Shown: positions 20,001 through 28,294 of the stretch, one piece after another
Layout: every line of letters starts with the position of its first letter
How positions within the stretch are numbered: the stretch's first letter is position 1
Assembly: GCF_013128195.2 (NCBI RefSeq)
Contig: NZ_CP053452.2
Coordinates: forward strand, 6,014,001-6,078,000
Length of the DNA stretch: 64,000 bases
Direction of reading: 5' to 3'
Source of the DNA: Frigoriglobus tundricola
GTDB lineage: Bacteria; Planctomycetota; Planctomycetia; Gemmatales; Gemmataceae
Made by a program: the position numbers and the translations under genes
The notes under the pieces: model-generated
What the model saw: the letters and a program-made list of their open reading frames with translations, nothing else
What the model was told of the DNA's origin: nothing
The model's database searches: none

Positions 20001-20752
20001 CGGCCGACCCGGCCGCACCGAAGCTGGCGGGCCGCGTTCTTTTGGCGGAAGACACCCCGACGATCCAGACCGTGTTGCGGTACTTCCTCGAGCGCGCCGG
20101 GCTCACCGTCGAGGTGGTGGGGAACGGCCGGGCCGCGGTCGAGCGCGCGCTCGCGGCCGAGTTCGACGTGATCCTGATGGACATGCAGATGCCCGAGATG
20201 GACGGGTACGCGGCCACCAGCGCGCTGCGGCAGAGCGGGTACGAGCGGGCGATCGTGGCCCTCACGGCGCACGCCATGACCGGCGACGAGGAGAAGTGCC
20301 TGCAGGCCGGGTGCAACGCGTACTTGTCCAAGCCGGTGGACGCGGTCCGGCTGATCCGCGTGGTGGCCCGGCAGATCCCGTCGCAGAGCTGGGCGGTGAA
20401 GTACGACGCCCTGTTGCGCAAGGCCCCGGCCCCGCAGCTCCCGCCGGTGGAGCCCGTCCGCCCCTCCGTCCCGTCGCCGATGGACAAGTTGACCGCCGAC
20501 TACCGCCGCGCCCTGCCCGACAAAATCCGTGCGCTGGGCGAGGCCCTCCGTGAGCGGAACATCACGCACCTGTCCGAACTCGCCCACCGGCTCCGCGGGT
20601 CGGCCGGGATGTACGGCCTCCCGGCCGTGTCCGAGGCCGCCGGCCGGGTGGAAGACGGCTGCCGGGCCGGTCAGGCCGTGCCCCAACTCGAAGGCCTGGT
20701 CGCGACGCTCGAGAACGTGTGCGCGAAGGCGGGGGGCGGTGCGGGATCGTGA
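17045..20752 (+). CDS. Hybrid sensor histidine kinase with four PAS, GAF, receiver and Hpt
   Basis: A 1235-residue soluble hybrid kinase. It has PAS1 (about 15-130), PAS2 (about 140-258), PAS3 (about 270-395), a GAF domain (about 420-575), PAS4 (about 585-705) and a coiled coil. The HisKA domain has phosphoacceptor His745 in FLANVSHELRTPIAA, and the ATPase has NLLSNAVKF, DEGIGI and GGSGLGLSICKRL. A receiver with Asp1046 (ILMDMQMPEMDGY) and a C-terminal Hpt with His1181 (LAHRLRGSAGMYG) complete an internal His-Asp-His relay. The ATG at 17045 follows the kinase-HD-GYP stop by 20 bp; the frame is open 90 codons upstream only as overlap. The final output could be the receiver of the preceding fusion protein, but that is inference. 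Confidence 0.93.
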   Translation: MSRPSDCAAPPDARLLALVADRTHNAVIIADAAGHVQWVNAGFTRVTGYAPAEVVGRRPGDVLQGPDTDPATVAFMRARIRAGEGFRTEGVNYHKCGAPYWLDIEVQPVTDGAGTVTHFIAIEQDVTERKRGELALRASEERLAEAQRIAHLGSWTWDPAGDRMWWSEERYRLFGVDPAHFRPTFEAFLELVHPADRDRVRWEQQHVSSGADTLDHDYRVIRPDGRTIWVHSRVRATRGANGRLALLEGTAQDITERKLAEAALAEALALQTAILDYAPSCVISLGPDGTVVTFNRTAERELGYTAAELIGRRTPVLWHDPAELEARATEMTARLGRPAAFEELFLTDDQSGPTARVWTFVRKDGTRFPAELTVTTLRGPAGRAIGHLGLATNITHRYEAERTQRMLSSRLAEQNAALEEQSRLTALQAGVGLALNRDVPIAEVLRGCCDTILRNTGAAFVRAWTLNDAADVLELQASVGLYTHTNGPHARVPVGQFKIGRIAASRTPHLTNDVRNDPNVRDPAWAAREGMVAFAGHPLVCGGQLVGVLALFARAALSEGTLVTLRAAADALAMGIARKRAETHVREQERRHRAIVESAIDCIVTVDQRGRITEFNPAAERAFGYSRADVLGRELAGLLVPAEYRDRHMGGIERYLRTRESKILGTRLVGLPALRKDGTRFPVELSIVPTRVGGETAFTAFFRDITFEQAAEAKRREAEQQLQKAKEAAEAAAQTQSQFLANVSHELRTPIAAIVGYAEMLLDPRLGVNERVRAVKTIMRSGRHLTTLVNDVLDLGRIDAGRMELERTSCRLRRLVLEAVAQADVAAREKQLDLRVTPLGRLPAGLTTDPTRLRQIVDNLLSNAVKFTEPGKRVEVRLRLDAGRAAGPHLLIEVEDEGIGIAPEALARLFQPFTQADASTTRRFGGSGLGLSICKRLAHLMGGEITVRSAPGAGSCFALALPVSADDMADLVDEREFSEASQSVLAADPAAPKLAGRVLLAEDTPTIQTVLRYFLERAGLTVEVVGNGRAAVERALAAEFDVILMDMQMPEMDGYAATSALRQSGYERAIVALTAHAMTGDEEKCLQAGCNAYLSKPVDAVRLIRVVARQIPSQSWAVKYDALLRKAPAPQLPPVEPVRPSVPSPMDKLTADYRRALPDKIRALGEALRERNITHLSELAHRLRGSAGMYGLPAVSEAAGRVEDGCRAGQAVPQLEGLVATLENVCAKAGGGAGS

Positions 20753-20884
20753 TACGGGAGCCGTCGCCGACCGGCGTCGGCAGCGCGGGGCACCGCCGAG
20801 CGGCGCCGCCCGCGTTCGGGGGTGCGGCGCCCCGGTGGCGTTCGTGCGCCGTTCGAGGGGCGCCCGGCCCTGGGCTCCTGACGG

Positions 20885-21547
20885 TCAGGCGCGCGGCGCG
20901 CGGCGGGGGCCGATCTCGGCCGCGACGACGTACCGAATCTCACGGGAGACACAGACGCGCTTCCCGTTCACATTGATCGACGCGTGGACCCGATAGGTAT
21001 AGGGCTGCGCCCGCGGCGTCGGCACGGTGATCGTGATGCGCCAACTGCCGTTCGTCACCGCCATGTCGCACGTCCAGTCGCTGATCCTCGCGCCCATGTG
21101 AGTGGCCCGACACTTCGGTTCGAGCGTAGCGGTGGCGACCCCCGCGGGCAGCGTCCCGACCACCGTCAAGGTCGGGGTCGCCCCGGAGGTGTTGACAGAG
21201 ACCTGATCGAGCCGGAACGCGCACTCGTCGTAGGGGAGCACCGTGATGTCATACGCGACGGCCGGCACGGGCGACGTGGTTAAGTAGAACGACAACGAAT
21301 ACGTGCCGGGGGGGACGGCCGTGAACCCCGCTTCGAACGTGCCGGTGGTCGCGCCCGGCGACCCGGGCGCACTCGTCGCGACCACCTGGAGCGGGGACGC
21401 TTCCCCCAGTTGGAGCCGGCACACGATCTGCCCGCTCGACCCGTCCCACCCGGAGTAACTCCCGGTCACACTGAAATCGGGCATGACCGACTCGCCGCTG
21501 AGGGGCGAGTCGATTTGCACGTCCGGGTCGCCGAGCTTAGTGGGCAT
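20885..21547 (-). CDS. Hypothetical protein with Ig-like beta-sandwich features
   Basis: 220 residues with no recognised enzyme motif. The N-terminal third (DVQIDSPLSGESVMPDFSVTGSYSGW) followed by alternating hydrophobic strands resembles bacterial Ig-like or FN3 repeats. A second beta-rich half has four Cys in total across the protein. No signal peptide is evident. The ATG at 21547 lies 11 nt inside the upstream kinase gene, so translation is probably coupled and the product likely works with the kinase. Function unknown. Confidence 0.7.
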   Translation of the reverse strand: MPTKLGDPDVQIDSPLSGESVMPDFSVTGSYSGWDGSSGQIVCRLQLGEASPLQVVATSAPGSPGATTGTFEAGFTAVPPGTYSLSFYLTTSPVPAVAYDITVLPYDECAFRLDQVSVNTSGATPTLTVVGTLPAGVATATLEPKCRATHMGARISDWTCDMAVTNGSWRITITVPTPRAQPYTYRVHASINVNGKRVCVSREIRYVVAAEIGPRRAPRA

Positions 21548-23630
21548 TGTCGCCCCCCGCTGGTTGAGGTTCAATCGCCACGCGCCGAACTTCGACCGCC
21601 GAGTTCGAGGCGACGATGCCAATGGGCATCCGGGGCGACCAGGTCGCCAGGCGTCGGACCACTTCCGGGTAGTCGGTCTTCGCCTTGGGGTTGTTCTCGT
21701 GGCCGCTCCGGGCCTTCCGCAAATCCTCCTTGCGAACGGTCCACTGGGAGAGAACCGTCCACGGGTCGTCGGCCCCGGTCTGGGATTCGAAGGAGACCCG
21801 CACGCCACCGGGACTGACGTCGGCCACGATCCGCCGCCACGGCGATGGGAACCCTACACCGTTGGGCGGAACCTTGTACCACGCGTCGAAGAGGAACTCC
21901 ACGAATATGGTTTGGTCGCTCTGCGGCCCGTTCTTACGGTAGGCGAGGAGGCGGTCCTCGCAGGCGAATCGGCGCTGGTCGGGCCTGCCGCGCTGGGTGA
22001 GGAAATCGGTGTACCACAAGAGGAGATAGCGGTCGAATCGGGTTCCGTCGGGACAATCGTCCGACTGGGCGGCGAGGAACAGACCGACCCGCCCGACGCC
22101 GACCTCCTTGCGGTGCTCATCGGCTTCGCTGGAGAGCGTGAGGTGCCGGAGCTCGGCCGTCACCCGGTACCGGTCGCGCCGCGGGTCGGGGACGAGTTCG
22201 AGGCCCGTGGTCTTGGTCGTCTGGAACACGACCGACGGGCCCCCGAACTGGGAGCGCCCGAGCGTGGACGCCATCCCGCGCCACCGGTACCAGTGCGGCT
22301 CGCCGCCGTCCCCGATCAGCTCGACCGGTTCGCCCTTGTCCAGGTCCCGGAGCAGGTCGGCGCGTTTGTCCGGGGACCCCGGCGCGACCGGACCCGGAGC
22401 CACGCTCCACGCCACGGCGAACGCCGCCCCCGCGGCCAAGGCGGCCCCGAGCGCGGTCGCGACCGCCCGCCGCTTCCTCCGGACCGTGCGCCACGCCGAC
22501 CCGGTCCAGCCGACCGGGCGGGCGCGGGTCGGGCGCCCGGTGCGGAAGCGGGCCAGGTCGGCGGCCAGTTCTTCGGCGGTGGCGTACCGCCGGGCCGGGT
22601 CTTTTTCGAGGCACTTCAGGCAGACCGCCTCGAGGTCCGCCGGCAGTTCGGGGCGGGTCTTCCGCGGCGGAACGGGGGGGTCGGCGACCACCTGCGCGAC
22701 GGTGGCGAGCGGGGTCGCGGCCCGGAACGGCGGCCCGCCGGTGAGCAGCGCGTACAGGGTCGCGCCGAGGGCGTACACATCGGTCCGCGGGCCGATCGCG
22801 CCGACGTCGGGCCGCACCTGTTCCGGCGCCATGTACGCCGGCGTGCCCAGAACCGCGCCGGTCGGCGTCTCTTCGGTCCCGGAGTCGAGCAACTTCGCCA
22901 GCCCGAAATCGGTCAGCTTCGGGACGACGGGGCCTTCCGGACCGTCGAGCGCCAGCAGGACGTTCTGCGGTTTAATGTCCCGGTGAACGATCCCCTTTTC
23001 GTGGGCGTAGTGGGCCGCCCGCGCCACCTGTTCGACCAGAACGGCCGCCTGAAGTGGGGGGACGGCGCGGCCCGCCGCCCACTGTGCCAGGGTTCCGCCC
23101 GTCACGAACTCCAGCACGAGAAAGGGCACGCCGCCGGATTCGCCCACCTCGAAGACCGACACGATGTTCGGGTGCGGCATCCGGGCCACGGCCTGCGCTT
23201 CCGCCAGGAACCGCCGCACGTGGTCCGGCGCCGCGACGCCGCCTTCGCGCAAGAGCTTCAGTGCGACGTGTCGGCCCAGCCGGGGGTCAAGGGCGAGGTA
23301 CACCACCCCCATCCCGCCCCGGCCAAGTTCGCGCAGAATCGTGAACGGCGGTCCGGCCCCGTGCTCCGCTGCGGGTTCGGGCCGCGCCCCCGCCGGCGTG
23401 CGGTGCTCGCGCCGGTAGGTCAGGTCGAGAGCGACGAGTTCGGCGCGCAGCGCCTCGCGGTTGGTGCCGTCGCCGCGCGCGAGGTACGCGCGCCAGTCCG
23501 GGGACCGACCGGCCCGCAGTTCCCGCTCGAACGCGTCGCAGACGACTTCGATCCCCAGCAGGGCGCGGACGCTCAGGCGCTCGTGCCTTGCGGGGACGGG
23601 TCCGCCCGCCACATCTTGCGAATCAAGCAT
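21537..23630 (-). CDS. Membrane Ser/Thr protein kinase with C-terminal sensor-like domain
   Basis: A 697-residue Hanks-type kinase. The catalytic domain (about residues 90-355) has LGRGGMGVVYLAL, VALKLL, HRDIKPQNVLL, DFGLAKLL and GTPAYMAPEQV. A single membrane span follows a basic stretch (about 390-415). The roughly 270-residue C-terminal region has an alternating beta pattern (YRVTAELRHLTL, VGLFLAAQ) suggesting a jelly-roll or concanavalin-like fold; this is inference. The ATG at 23630 overlaps the ECF sigma gene by 58 nt. ECF genes next to Ser/Thr kinases recur in planctomycetes, where the kinase is thought to control the sigma factor in place of a classic anti-sigma factor. Confidence 0.9.
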   Translation of the reverse strand: MLDSQDVAGGPVPARHERLSVRALLGIEVVCDAFERELRAGRSPDWRAYLARGDGTNREALRAELVALDLTYRREHRTPAGARPEPAAEHGAGPPFTILRELGRGGMGVVYLALDPRLGRHVALKLLREGGVAAPDHVRRFLAEAQAVARMPHPNIVSVFEVGESGGVPFLVLEFVTGGTLAQWAAGRAVPPLQAAVLVEQVARAAHYAHEKGIVHRDIKPQNVLLALDGPEGPVVPKLTDFGLAKLLDSGTEETPTGAVLGTPAYMAPEQVRPDVGAIGPRTDVYALGATLYALLTGGPPFRAATPLATVAQVVADPPVPPRKTRPELPADLEAVCLKCLEKDPARRYATAEELAADLARFRTGRPTRARPVGWTGSAWRTVRRKRRAVATALGAALAAGAAFAVAWSVAPGPVAPGSPDKRADLLRDLDKGEPVELIGDGGEPHWYRWRGMASTLGRSQFGGPSVVFQTTKTTGLELVPDPRRDRYRVTAELRHLTLSSEADEHRKEVGVGRVGLFLAAQSDDCPDGTRFDRYLLLWYTDFLTQRGRPDQRRFACEDRLLAYRKNGPQSDQTIFVEFLFDAWYKVPPNGVGFPSPWRRIVADVSPGGVRVSFESQTGADDPWTVLSQWTVRKEDLRKARSGHENNPKAKTDYPEVVRRLATWSPRMPIGIVASNSAVEVRRVAIEPQPAGGDNAH

Positions 23631-24175
23631 AAGCGGCGCTCCACCGTGCGGAGGCTCCACCCACAGGCCGCTCCGATTTCCTCGTTGCTGTGGCCCTCGA
23701 GTTTCAGCGCCACCAGGCGCCGGAGCTCCAGCTCGTCGTCGGGGATCCGGGCGATGAGCGCGGTGACCTCCTCGGCCATCGCGGCCGCGAAGTGCGGGTC
23801 CGGTTCGCGGCCGGCGAGTTCCCCGAGCGCCTCCTCGTAGTCACCGACGGCGCGCGCGGCCCCGCCGCGCCGCACCGCGGTCGCGGCCCGGCGGCAATCG
23901 ACCGCTTTGCGACAGGTCAGAACGACCAGAATCTGCCAGAGATCGGTGCGGCGATCGAGGCGCTCGAACCCCGGCCCCCCGGCCGCGCGGAAGAAGCTCT
24001 GAAAGGCCGCCGCGGCCACGTCCTCTTCGTCCCCCGCCGTGGCGGGAACCCCGCGGAGCTGGGACCGGGCCAGCCGGACGACCGGAGCGTAGTACCGGTC
24101 CCAGAGGCGCCGGGGGGCTTCGGGATCCTTGTCGCGCAGCCGGCGGATCCAGATCGAGACCGAGCCCTCGGACAT
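23573..24175 (-). CDS. ECF sigma-70 family RNA polymerase sigma factor
   Basis: A 200-residue sigma factor with region 2 (RRLWDRYYAPVVRLARSQL, EEDVAAAAFQSFFRA) and region 4 (IPDDELELRRLVALKLEGHSNEEIGAACGWSLRTVERRL, a helix-turn-helix that reads the -35 element). Region 3 is absent, as in ECF factors. No anti-sigma gene is adjacent; instead the stop lies inside the start of a Ser/Thr kinase gene. The ATG at 24175 follows a GGGGAC stretch; the frame is open 40 codons further up. The 281-bp gap to the divergent 311-residue gene could hold promoters for both. Confidence 0.9.
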   Translation of the reverse strand: MSEGSVSIWIRRLRDKDPEAPRRLWDRYYAPVVRLARSQLRGVPATAGDEEDVAAAAFQSFFRAAGGPGFERLDRRTDLWQILVVLTCRKAVDCRRAATAVRRGGAARAVGDYEEALGELAGREPDPHFAAAMAEEVTALIARIPDDELELRRLVALKLEGHSNEEIGAACGWSLRTVERRLCLIRKMWRADPSPQGTSA

Positions 24176-24456
24176 GGAACGTCCCCCGACCTCACGCGGC
24201 GACTCCGCGGTTAACTGTAGGACTGTCGGACACAGAGGGTAAGCGATTTTCGCTCCGGCCGTGAACGGATCGCAAGAAAATTTTCCGGGAAACATTTGCG
24301 TGTCGGTGACGGTAAGTCGCGCCCTAAGCTGCGTAATTCGGCCAATTTTCTGGCGGGCGGCGCGGCGCTTTTTCGAGACCGTTTGTAGGACGAGAACGCC
24401 GTCGGGCGGGCCGGGGTGGCCCGCCGACTGAGCCGTTCGTCCGATGGGGACGGGTC

Positions 24457-25392
24457 ATGCACGTCTATGATTTCGTGAGCACGAAGATCACCGAGCCGCA
24501 GGTGCGGAGCATCATCTCCAAAGCGCGGTACGACCCGGGCGATTACACGTACGAGGCCCGGGTGGACGGAGACGGGTACGTCGTGCGGGGCGACGAACCG
24601 ATGGCCATCTCGCGGCTCGAGCACGCGGCCCGCCAGTTGCACATTACCGTGGAGATCTCCTCCCCCCCGGCCACTGCCGACCTGGCGGCGACGGTGTACC
24701 ACTGCGACTTCGAGAACGCGACCAAGGACACCTGGACCTTCTGCGTGTATCAGGAGTTCCCGGGCTCACCGGGGCTCGACAGCGTGTCGTGGAAGCAGAC
24801 CACCGTGCCCCAGTCCGGCGAGTCGGGCGTCGAGTGGGTCATCGACTACCTCGTGGGGATCGTCAACTACAAACAGAGCGGCGGTAAGGGGGTCTACAAG
24901 GCCAGCCAGAAGCTCGGCACCCAACTCGGTCAGAAGTGGGACACGCGGATGGAGAGCGGCGCCCAGCAGTTGTTCGAGGCCGGCAGCGCCCCCCAGAAGA
25001 ACCAACTGTTGATCGATAACAGCTCCGGCCTGCTCGCGAACCTCGCGGTCGGGATGGACGGCGACATCGCCGTCGTCCGGTCGAACGTTTATAGCGGCAA
25101 CGCGGCCCAGTTCACGGTTGAGCCGATCTACTGGGTGGCTCTGTACAAGGATCTGGTGAAGGGCGAGGTCATTTCGGGCAACCAGATCCACGGCCCGCTC
25201 CCGGTCAAGTTCGCGGGCGGGGCGACGTCCCTGGTCTTCCGGGCCTATATCGACGGCCAGACCTTCGTCTTCGAGCAGGAGGGCACCTCCAACCGGTCCA
25301 CGGCCCCGTTGACCGAGATGCAGGCCCGGATCGCCGCCGTGTCCCGCCCCGACCGCGCCCTCCGATCGCCCCGGTTGGCAGCGACGTCATAA
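24457..25392 (+). CDS. Hypothetical protein, 311 residues
   Basis: No named family is recognised. The first 80 residues form a small acidic alpha/beta segment. From about residue 80 there is a Trp/Tyr-rich beta-like region (TWTFCVYQEFPG, GVEWVIDYLVGIVNYKQ, QFTVEPIYWVALYKDLVKGEVIS) that looks like one compact domain. There is no signal peptide or membrane span, and the length and codon use match a real GC-rich gene. It is transcribed away from the ECF-kinase operon across a shared 281-bp gap, so it is a candidate target of that sigma factor. The role is unknown. Confidence 0.72.
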   Translation: MHVYDFVSTKITEPQVRSIISKARYDPGDYTYEARVDGDGYVVRGDEPMAISRLEHAARQLHITVEISSPPATADLAATVYHCDFENATKDTWTFCVYQEFPGSPGLDSVSWKQTTVPQSGESGVEWVIDYLVGIVNYKQSGGKGVYKASQKLGTQLGQKWDTRMESGAQQLFEAGSAPQKNQLLIDNSSGLLANLAVGMDGDIAVVRSNVYSGNAAQFTVEPIYWVALYKDLVKGEVISGNQIHGPLPVKFAGGATSLVFRAYIDGQTFVFEQEGTSNRSTAPLTEMQARIAAVSRPDRALRSPRLAATS

Positions 25393-25913
25393 ATCGGTCC
25401 CTCGCGGCGGCGGGCCGCGCCCGGGCCCGCCCCGCGCAGTAGGGCTCTGCCAACGAGGCGTGGGGGCATGTTAGCCGCGGGCGATCGACCGCGCCGGGTG
25501 GACCCGTTCCACTGTCCGCCAGTGGCCGCATGGATGTCGCGTCAGGCTGCGGCCGCGGAACGGGCACCCGGGTCGGTGTCGGCCGGGCAAGAGTTGCGGG
25601 CGGGACTCGGGCGCCGGGAGGTGGTCCGGGCCAGCAGCGCCGGTTCCGACGCGACCCCGCCGCCCCTCAAGCCGTTGGAGGTGTGGGGCCGCCAGTCGGG
25701 CTCGCCGGCATCGGTTGTTGCCCCTGGCAAACGCTTCCGTCCGAAGCGGATTTTGCCCGGCGCGGGTTTGCAGATAATCGTGTGAATTGCACGTGCGGGA
25801 TCGATTGCCGGCGCCGACTCAGAGCCGGCGCTCAAGTTCGCCCGATCCGCGAGCGGGTTGCGACCCGGCACTCTCATGGCGCATCGCCGAGCCCGTTCTC
25901 TTTGACCACCACA
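25393..25913. other. Gap of about 520 bp between convergent genes, no gene supported
   Basis: The region separates the rightward 311-residue gene from the leftward cheR. Short open frames exist on both strands, but none shows recognisable sequence or a good ribosome site, and GC content is lower near 25700-25800. No clear terminator hairpin with a T-run was found. Confidence 0.5.
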
Positions 25914-26765
25914 TTACCCGGCCCGTGGGCGGGCGACCGGCGGACCGATGTTCAGCACGCGATAGAAGTGCGCACGGCCGCACGGCACGCGGGCGAAACC
26001 GTCGTGCAGGTTCCAGGTGGTCTCGGAGCCGCCCAGAAACAGGTACCCGTCTGTCCGAAGGGCGCCCCGGGCGCGATCGAGGATGGCGTGCTTCGTCGGT
26101 ATGTCGAAGTAGATCAACACGTTACGCATGAATATCACGTCCACGGACCCGATCGGCGTGGTCTCGCTCAACAGATTGTACTGGCGGAACTCGACCAGCT
26201 TGCGGAGGGTGTCGCGCACCACCCACCCCGTCCCGTCGCGGTCGAAGTACTTGGCCAGAAGGTCCTGGGGCATTCCGCGCCCGATCTCCATCTGCGTGTA
26301 CCGCCCGGACCGGGCGCGGGCGAGAATGTCCGTACACAGGTCGGTCGCGAGGATGCGCACGTCCCACCCGCTCAGGGACGGGAAGTGTTCGCGGAGGACC
26401 ATCGCGACGCTGTACGGTTCCTGGCCCGTGGAGCACGCCCCGCACCAGATCGTCAGCCGCCGCTCGGCGGCCCGGCGGCGCATCAGTTCGGGCACGATGA
26501 CCGTCTGAAGGGCCTCGAACGGGTGCCCGTCGCGGAAGAACGACGTTTCGTTCGTCGTCATCGCCTCGACCATTTTTTGGGTCAGCGCGGCGTTCCGCCC
26601 GGCCCGGACGGTGGCGACCACTTCCGTGGCCGACGCCATCCCCACGTCCTTGGCCAACTGCCGCAAGCGCGAATCGGCCAGGTACGCCTTTTCGTCGTCC
26701 AGCACGACGCCGGAACGGGACCGGACCAGGTCGCGGACCAAGTTGAAATCTGCTGTGGACAACAC
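25914..26765 (-). CDS. cheR: Chemotaxis protein methyltransferase CheR
   Basis: A 283-residue CheR that methylates receptor glutamates. It has an N-terminal helical domain, the TTNETSFFRDGHPFE motif, the SAM-binding IWCGACSTGQEPYSVAM, and FMRNVLIYFD near the end of the fold. Length is standard and no CheD is attached, unlike the paralogue at 12164. The start is GTG at 26765, with GGAGG seven bases upstream. It is the last gene of the minus-strand cluster, 37 bp after cheB. Confidence 0.95.
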   Translation of the reverse strand: MLSTADFNLVRDLVRSRSGVVLDDEKAYLADSRLRQLAKDVGMASATEVVATVRAGRNAALTQKMVEAMTTNETSFFRDGHPFEALQTVIVPELMRRRAAERRLTIWCGACSTGQEPYSVAMVLREHFPSLSGWDVRILATDLCTDILARARSGRYTQMEIGRGMPQDLLAKYFDRDGTGWVVRDTLRKLVEFRQYNLLSETTPIGSVDVIFMRNVLIYFDIPTKHAILDRARGALRTDGYLFLGGSETTWNLHDGFARVPCGRAHFYRVLNIGPPVARPRAG

Positions 26766-26802
26766 CGATCGACCTCCGAAGTCGTTGAGAGTTTCCCTGG
26801 CC

Positions 26803-28026
26803 CTACACCGGGGCGCCCGCGTCGCGCCCCGCCCGCACCCGCCGGACGATCTCGCCCGCGAGTTGGTCGAGCGGCACCACGTTGTCCGCCAGCCCGGCGC
26901 GGACGATGCTGCCGGGCATGCCCCACACCACGCTCGTGTCCTCGTCCTGGACGATCACCTGGCCGCCGCCGGCGCGGATCGCCTCGCACCCCTTGAGCCC
27001 GTCCTGGCCCATGCCCGTCATCACGACGCCCAGCGCACCCGGCCCGAACGCGGTGGCGGCCGAGCGGAACAGGACGTCGGCCGCCGGGCGGCACGAGTTC
27101 TCGACCGCTTCCTGTTGGAGCCGCAGGGCCCATCCGGGCGGCGCCGGGGCGATTTCGAGGTGGTACCCGCCGGGCGCGAGCCAGCCCCGGCGCGGGGCCA
27201 GGCGCTCGCCGCCGGCGGCCTCCTTGATGGGGATGCGCGACGCCTTCCCGAGGCGCTCCGCCAGCAGGTTCGTGAACACCGGGGGCATGTGCTGGACGAT
27301 CAGCACCGGGACGGGGAAATCGGCCGGCAGCTCCGGGAGCACGTGCGCGAGCGCGTTCGGGCCGCCGGTCGAGACCCCGATCACGACCACCTCGACCCGC
27401 CCCCGCCCGGCCCGCGGCAGGGTGCGGATGCCCGACAGCCCTGTGGGCGGGCGGACCCCGGACCCCGACGGGGAGCCGGCCCGGGCCGCGGCCGGCAACG
27501 GGAGCGTGCGGATCCCCGACAGCGGCGGCGCGGCGACTCGGGCCACGGCGGGTAACGGGGAGGTGCGGATCCCCGACAGCGGCGGGAGCCGCGCGCTATC
27601 GTTCACCAGCCGCGCGCACAGCGACTTGATCTTCGGGATCAGTTGGTCGCGGATCGCCTGCCGCGCGCCGGCCATGCTGCCGACGTTCGTTGGTTTCGTG
27701 ACGTAGTCGCTCGCCCCGCGGGTGAGCGCCTCGATCGTGGCCGTGGCGCCCCGCTGCGTGAGCGTGCTGAACATGATGACCGGCAGCCGCGGGTGCAACC
27801 GGCGGACGGCCGTGAGGGCCTCCAGCCCGTCCATCTCGGGCATCTCGATGTCGAGGGTGATCAGATCCGGGTGCAGTCGCGGGAGGCGTTCGAGCGCCTG
27901 CGCGCCGTTCACGGCCGTCCCCGCGACCTCCAGAGCGGGATCGGACGAGATGACGTCGCTCAGCACCCCGCGGATGACGATCGAATCGTCCACGACCATC
28001 ACCCGGACTTTGCGTGCGCCAGTCAC
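26803..28026 (-). CDS. cheB: Chemotaxis protein-glutamate methylesterase CheB, second copy
   Basis: 407 residues: receiver (VVDDSIVIRG, TLDIEMPEMDG, YVTKPTN), a long linker, and the methylesterase with GVSTGGPNAL, VQHMPPVFT and TGMGQDGLKG supplying Ser, His and Asp. The linker holds three copies of LSGIRT within a Pro/Arg/Ala-rich stretch of about 60 residues, longer than usual. GTG at 28026 with GGGAGG spaced 6 nt upstream is the chosen start. The MCP gene lies 268 bp upstream and cheR 37 bp downstream. Confidence 0.93.
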   Translation of the reverse strand: MTGARKVRVMVVDDSIVIRGVLSDVISSDPALEVAGTAVNGAQALERLPRLHPDLITLDIEMPEMDGLEALTAVRRLHPRLPVIMFSTLTQRGATATIEALTRGASDYVTKPTNVGSMAGARQAIRDQLIPKIKSLCARLVNDSARLPPLSGIRTSPLPAVARVAAPPLSGIRTLPLPAAARAGSPSGSGVRPPTGLSGIRTLPRAGRGRVEVVVIGVSTGGPNALAHVLPELPADFPVPVLIVQHMPPVFTNLLAERLGKASRIPIKEAAGGERLAPRRGWLAPGGYHLEIAPAPPGWALRLQQEAVENSCRPAADVLFRSAATAFGPGALGVVMTGMGQDGLKGCEAIRAGGGQVIVQDEDTSVVWGMPGSIVRAGLADNVVPLDQLAGEIVRRVRAGRDAGAPV

Positions 28027-28112
28027 CGCCACCCTCCCTGTCGAACACACCACAAATTCCGGGCACCAACAGTCAATAGGACATAAAGCCGGACCTTGGT
28101 ACGCTTTGGGGC

Positions 28113-28135
28113 TCGTTCCACAGGTTTTGGAACGA
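28113..28135. other. Perfect 8-bp hairpin between MCP and cheB
   Basis: TCGTTCCA (28113-28120) and TGGAACGA (28128-28135) form a perfect stem with a 7-nt loop in an AT-richer gap. It lies about 90 nt upstream of the cheB start and 160 nt after the MCP stop. There is no T-run, so it may be an operator, a 5'-leader structure or a weak terminator. Confidence 0.35.
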
Positions 28136-28294
28136 ACCGCTGGTGCCCGGTCGCGCGGGGGCGGTGTTTCGCCGCCCCGTGTGAGGCCGGTGCTCGGGAT
28201 TCCTCTGGCACGAATAGCACCTGGGCCGGCGACAGGGGGAAACACCTGTACTAATCAGTCAAATGCCATCGCGAATTAGCCCCGGCGGCACCCG

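Noticed and set aside
25468..25785. Short plus-strand frame in the gap before the minus-strand cheR
   Set aside because: Low-complexity Arg/Pro/Gly composition, no ribosome site and no recognisable motif.
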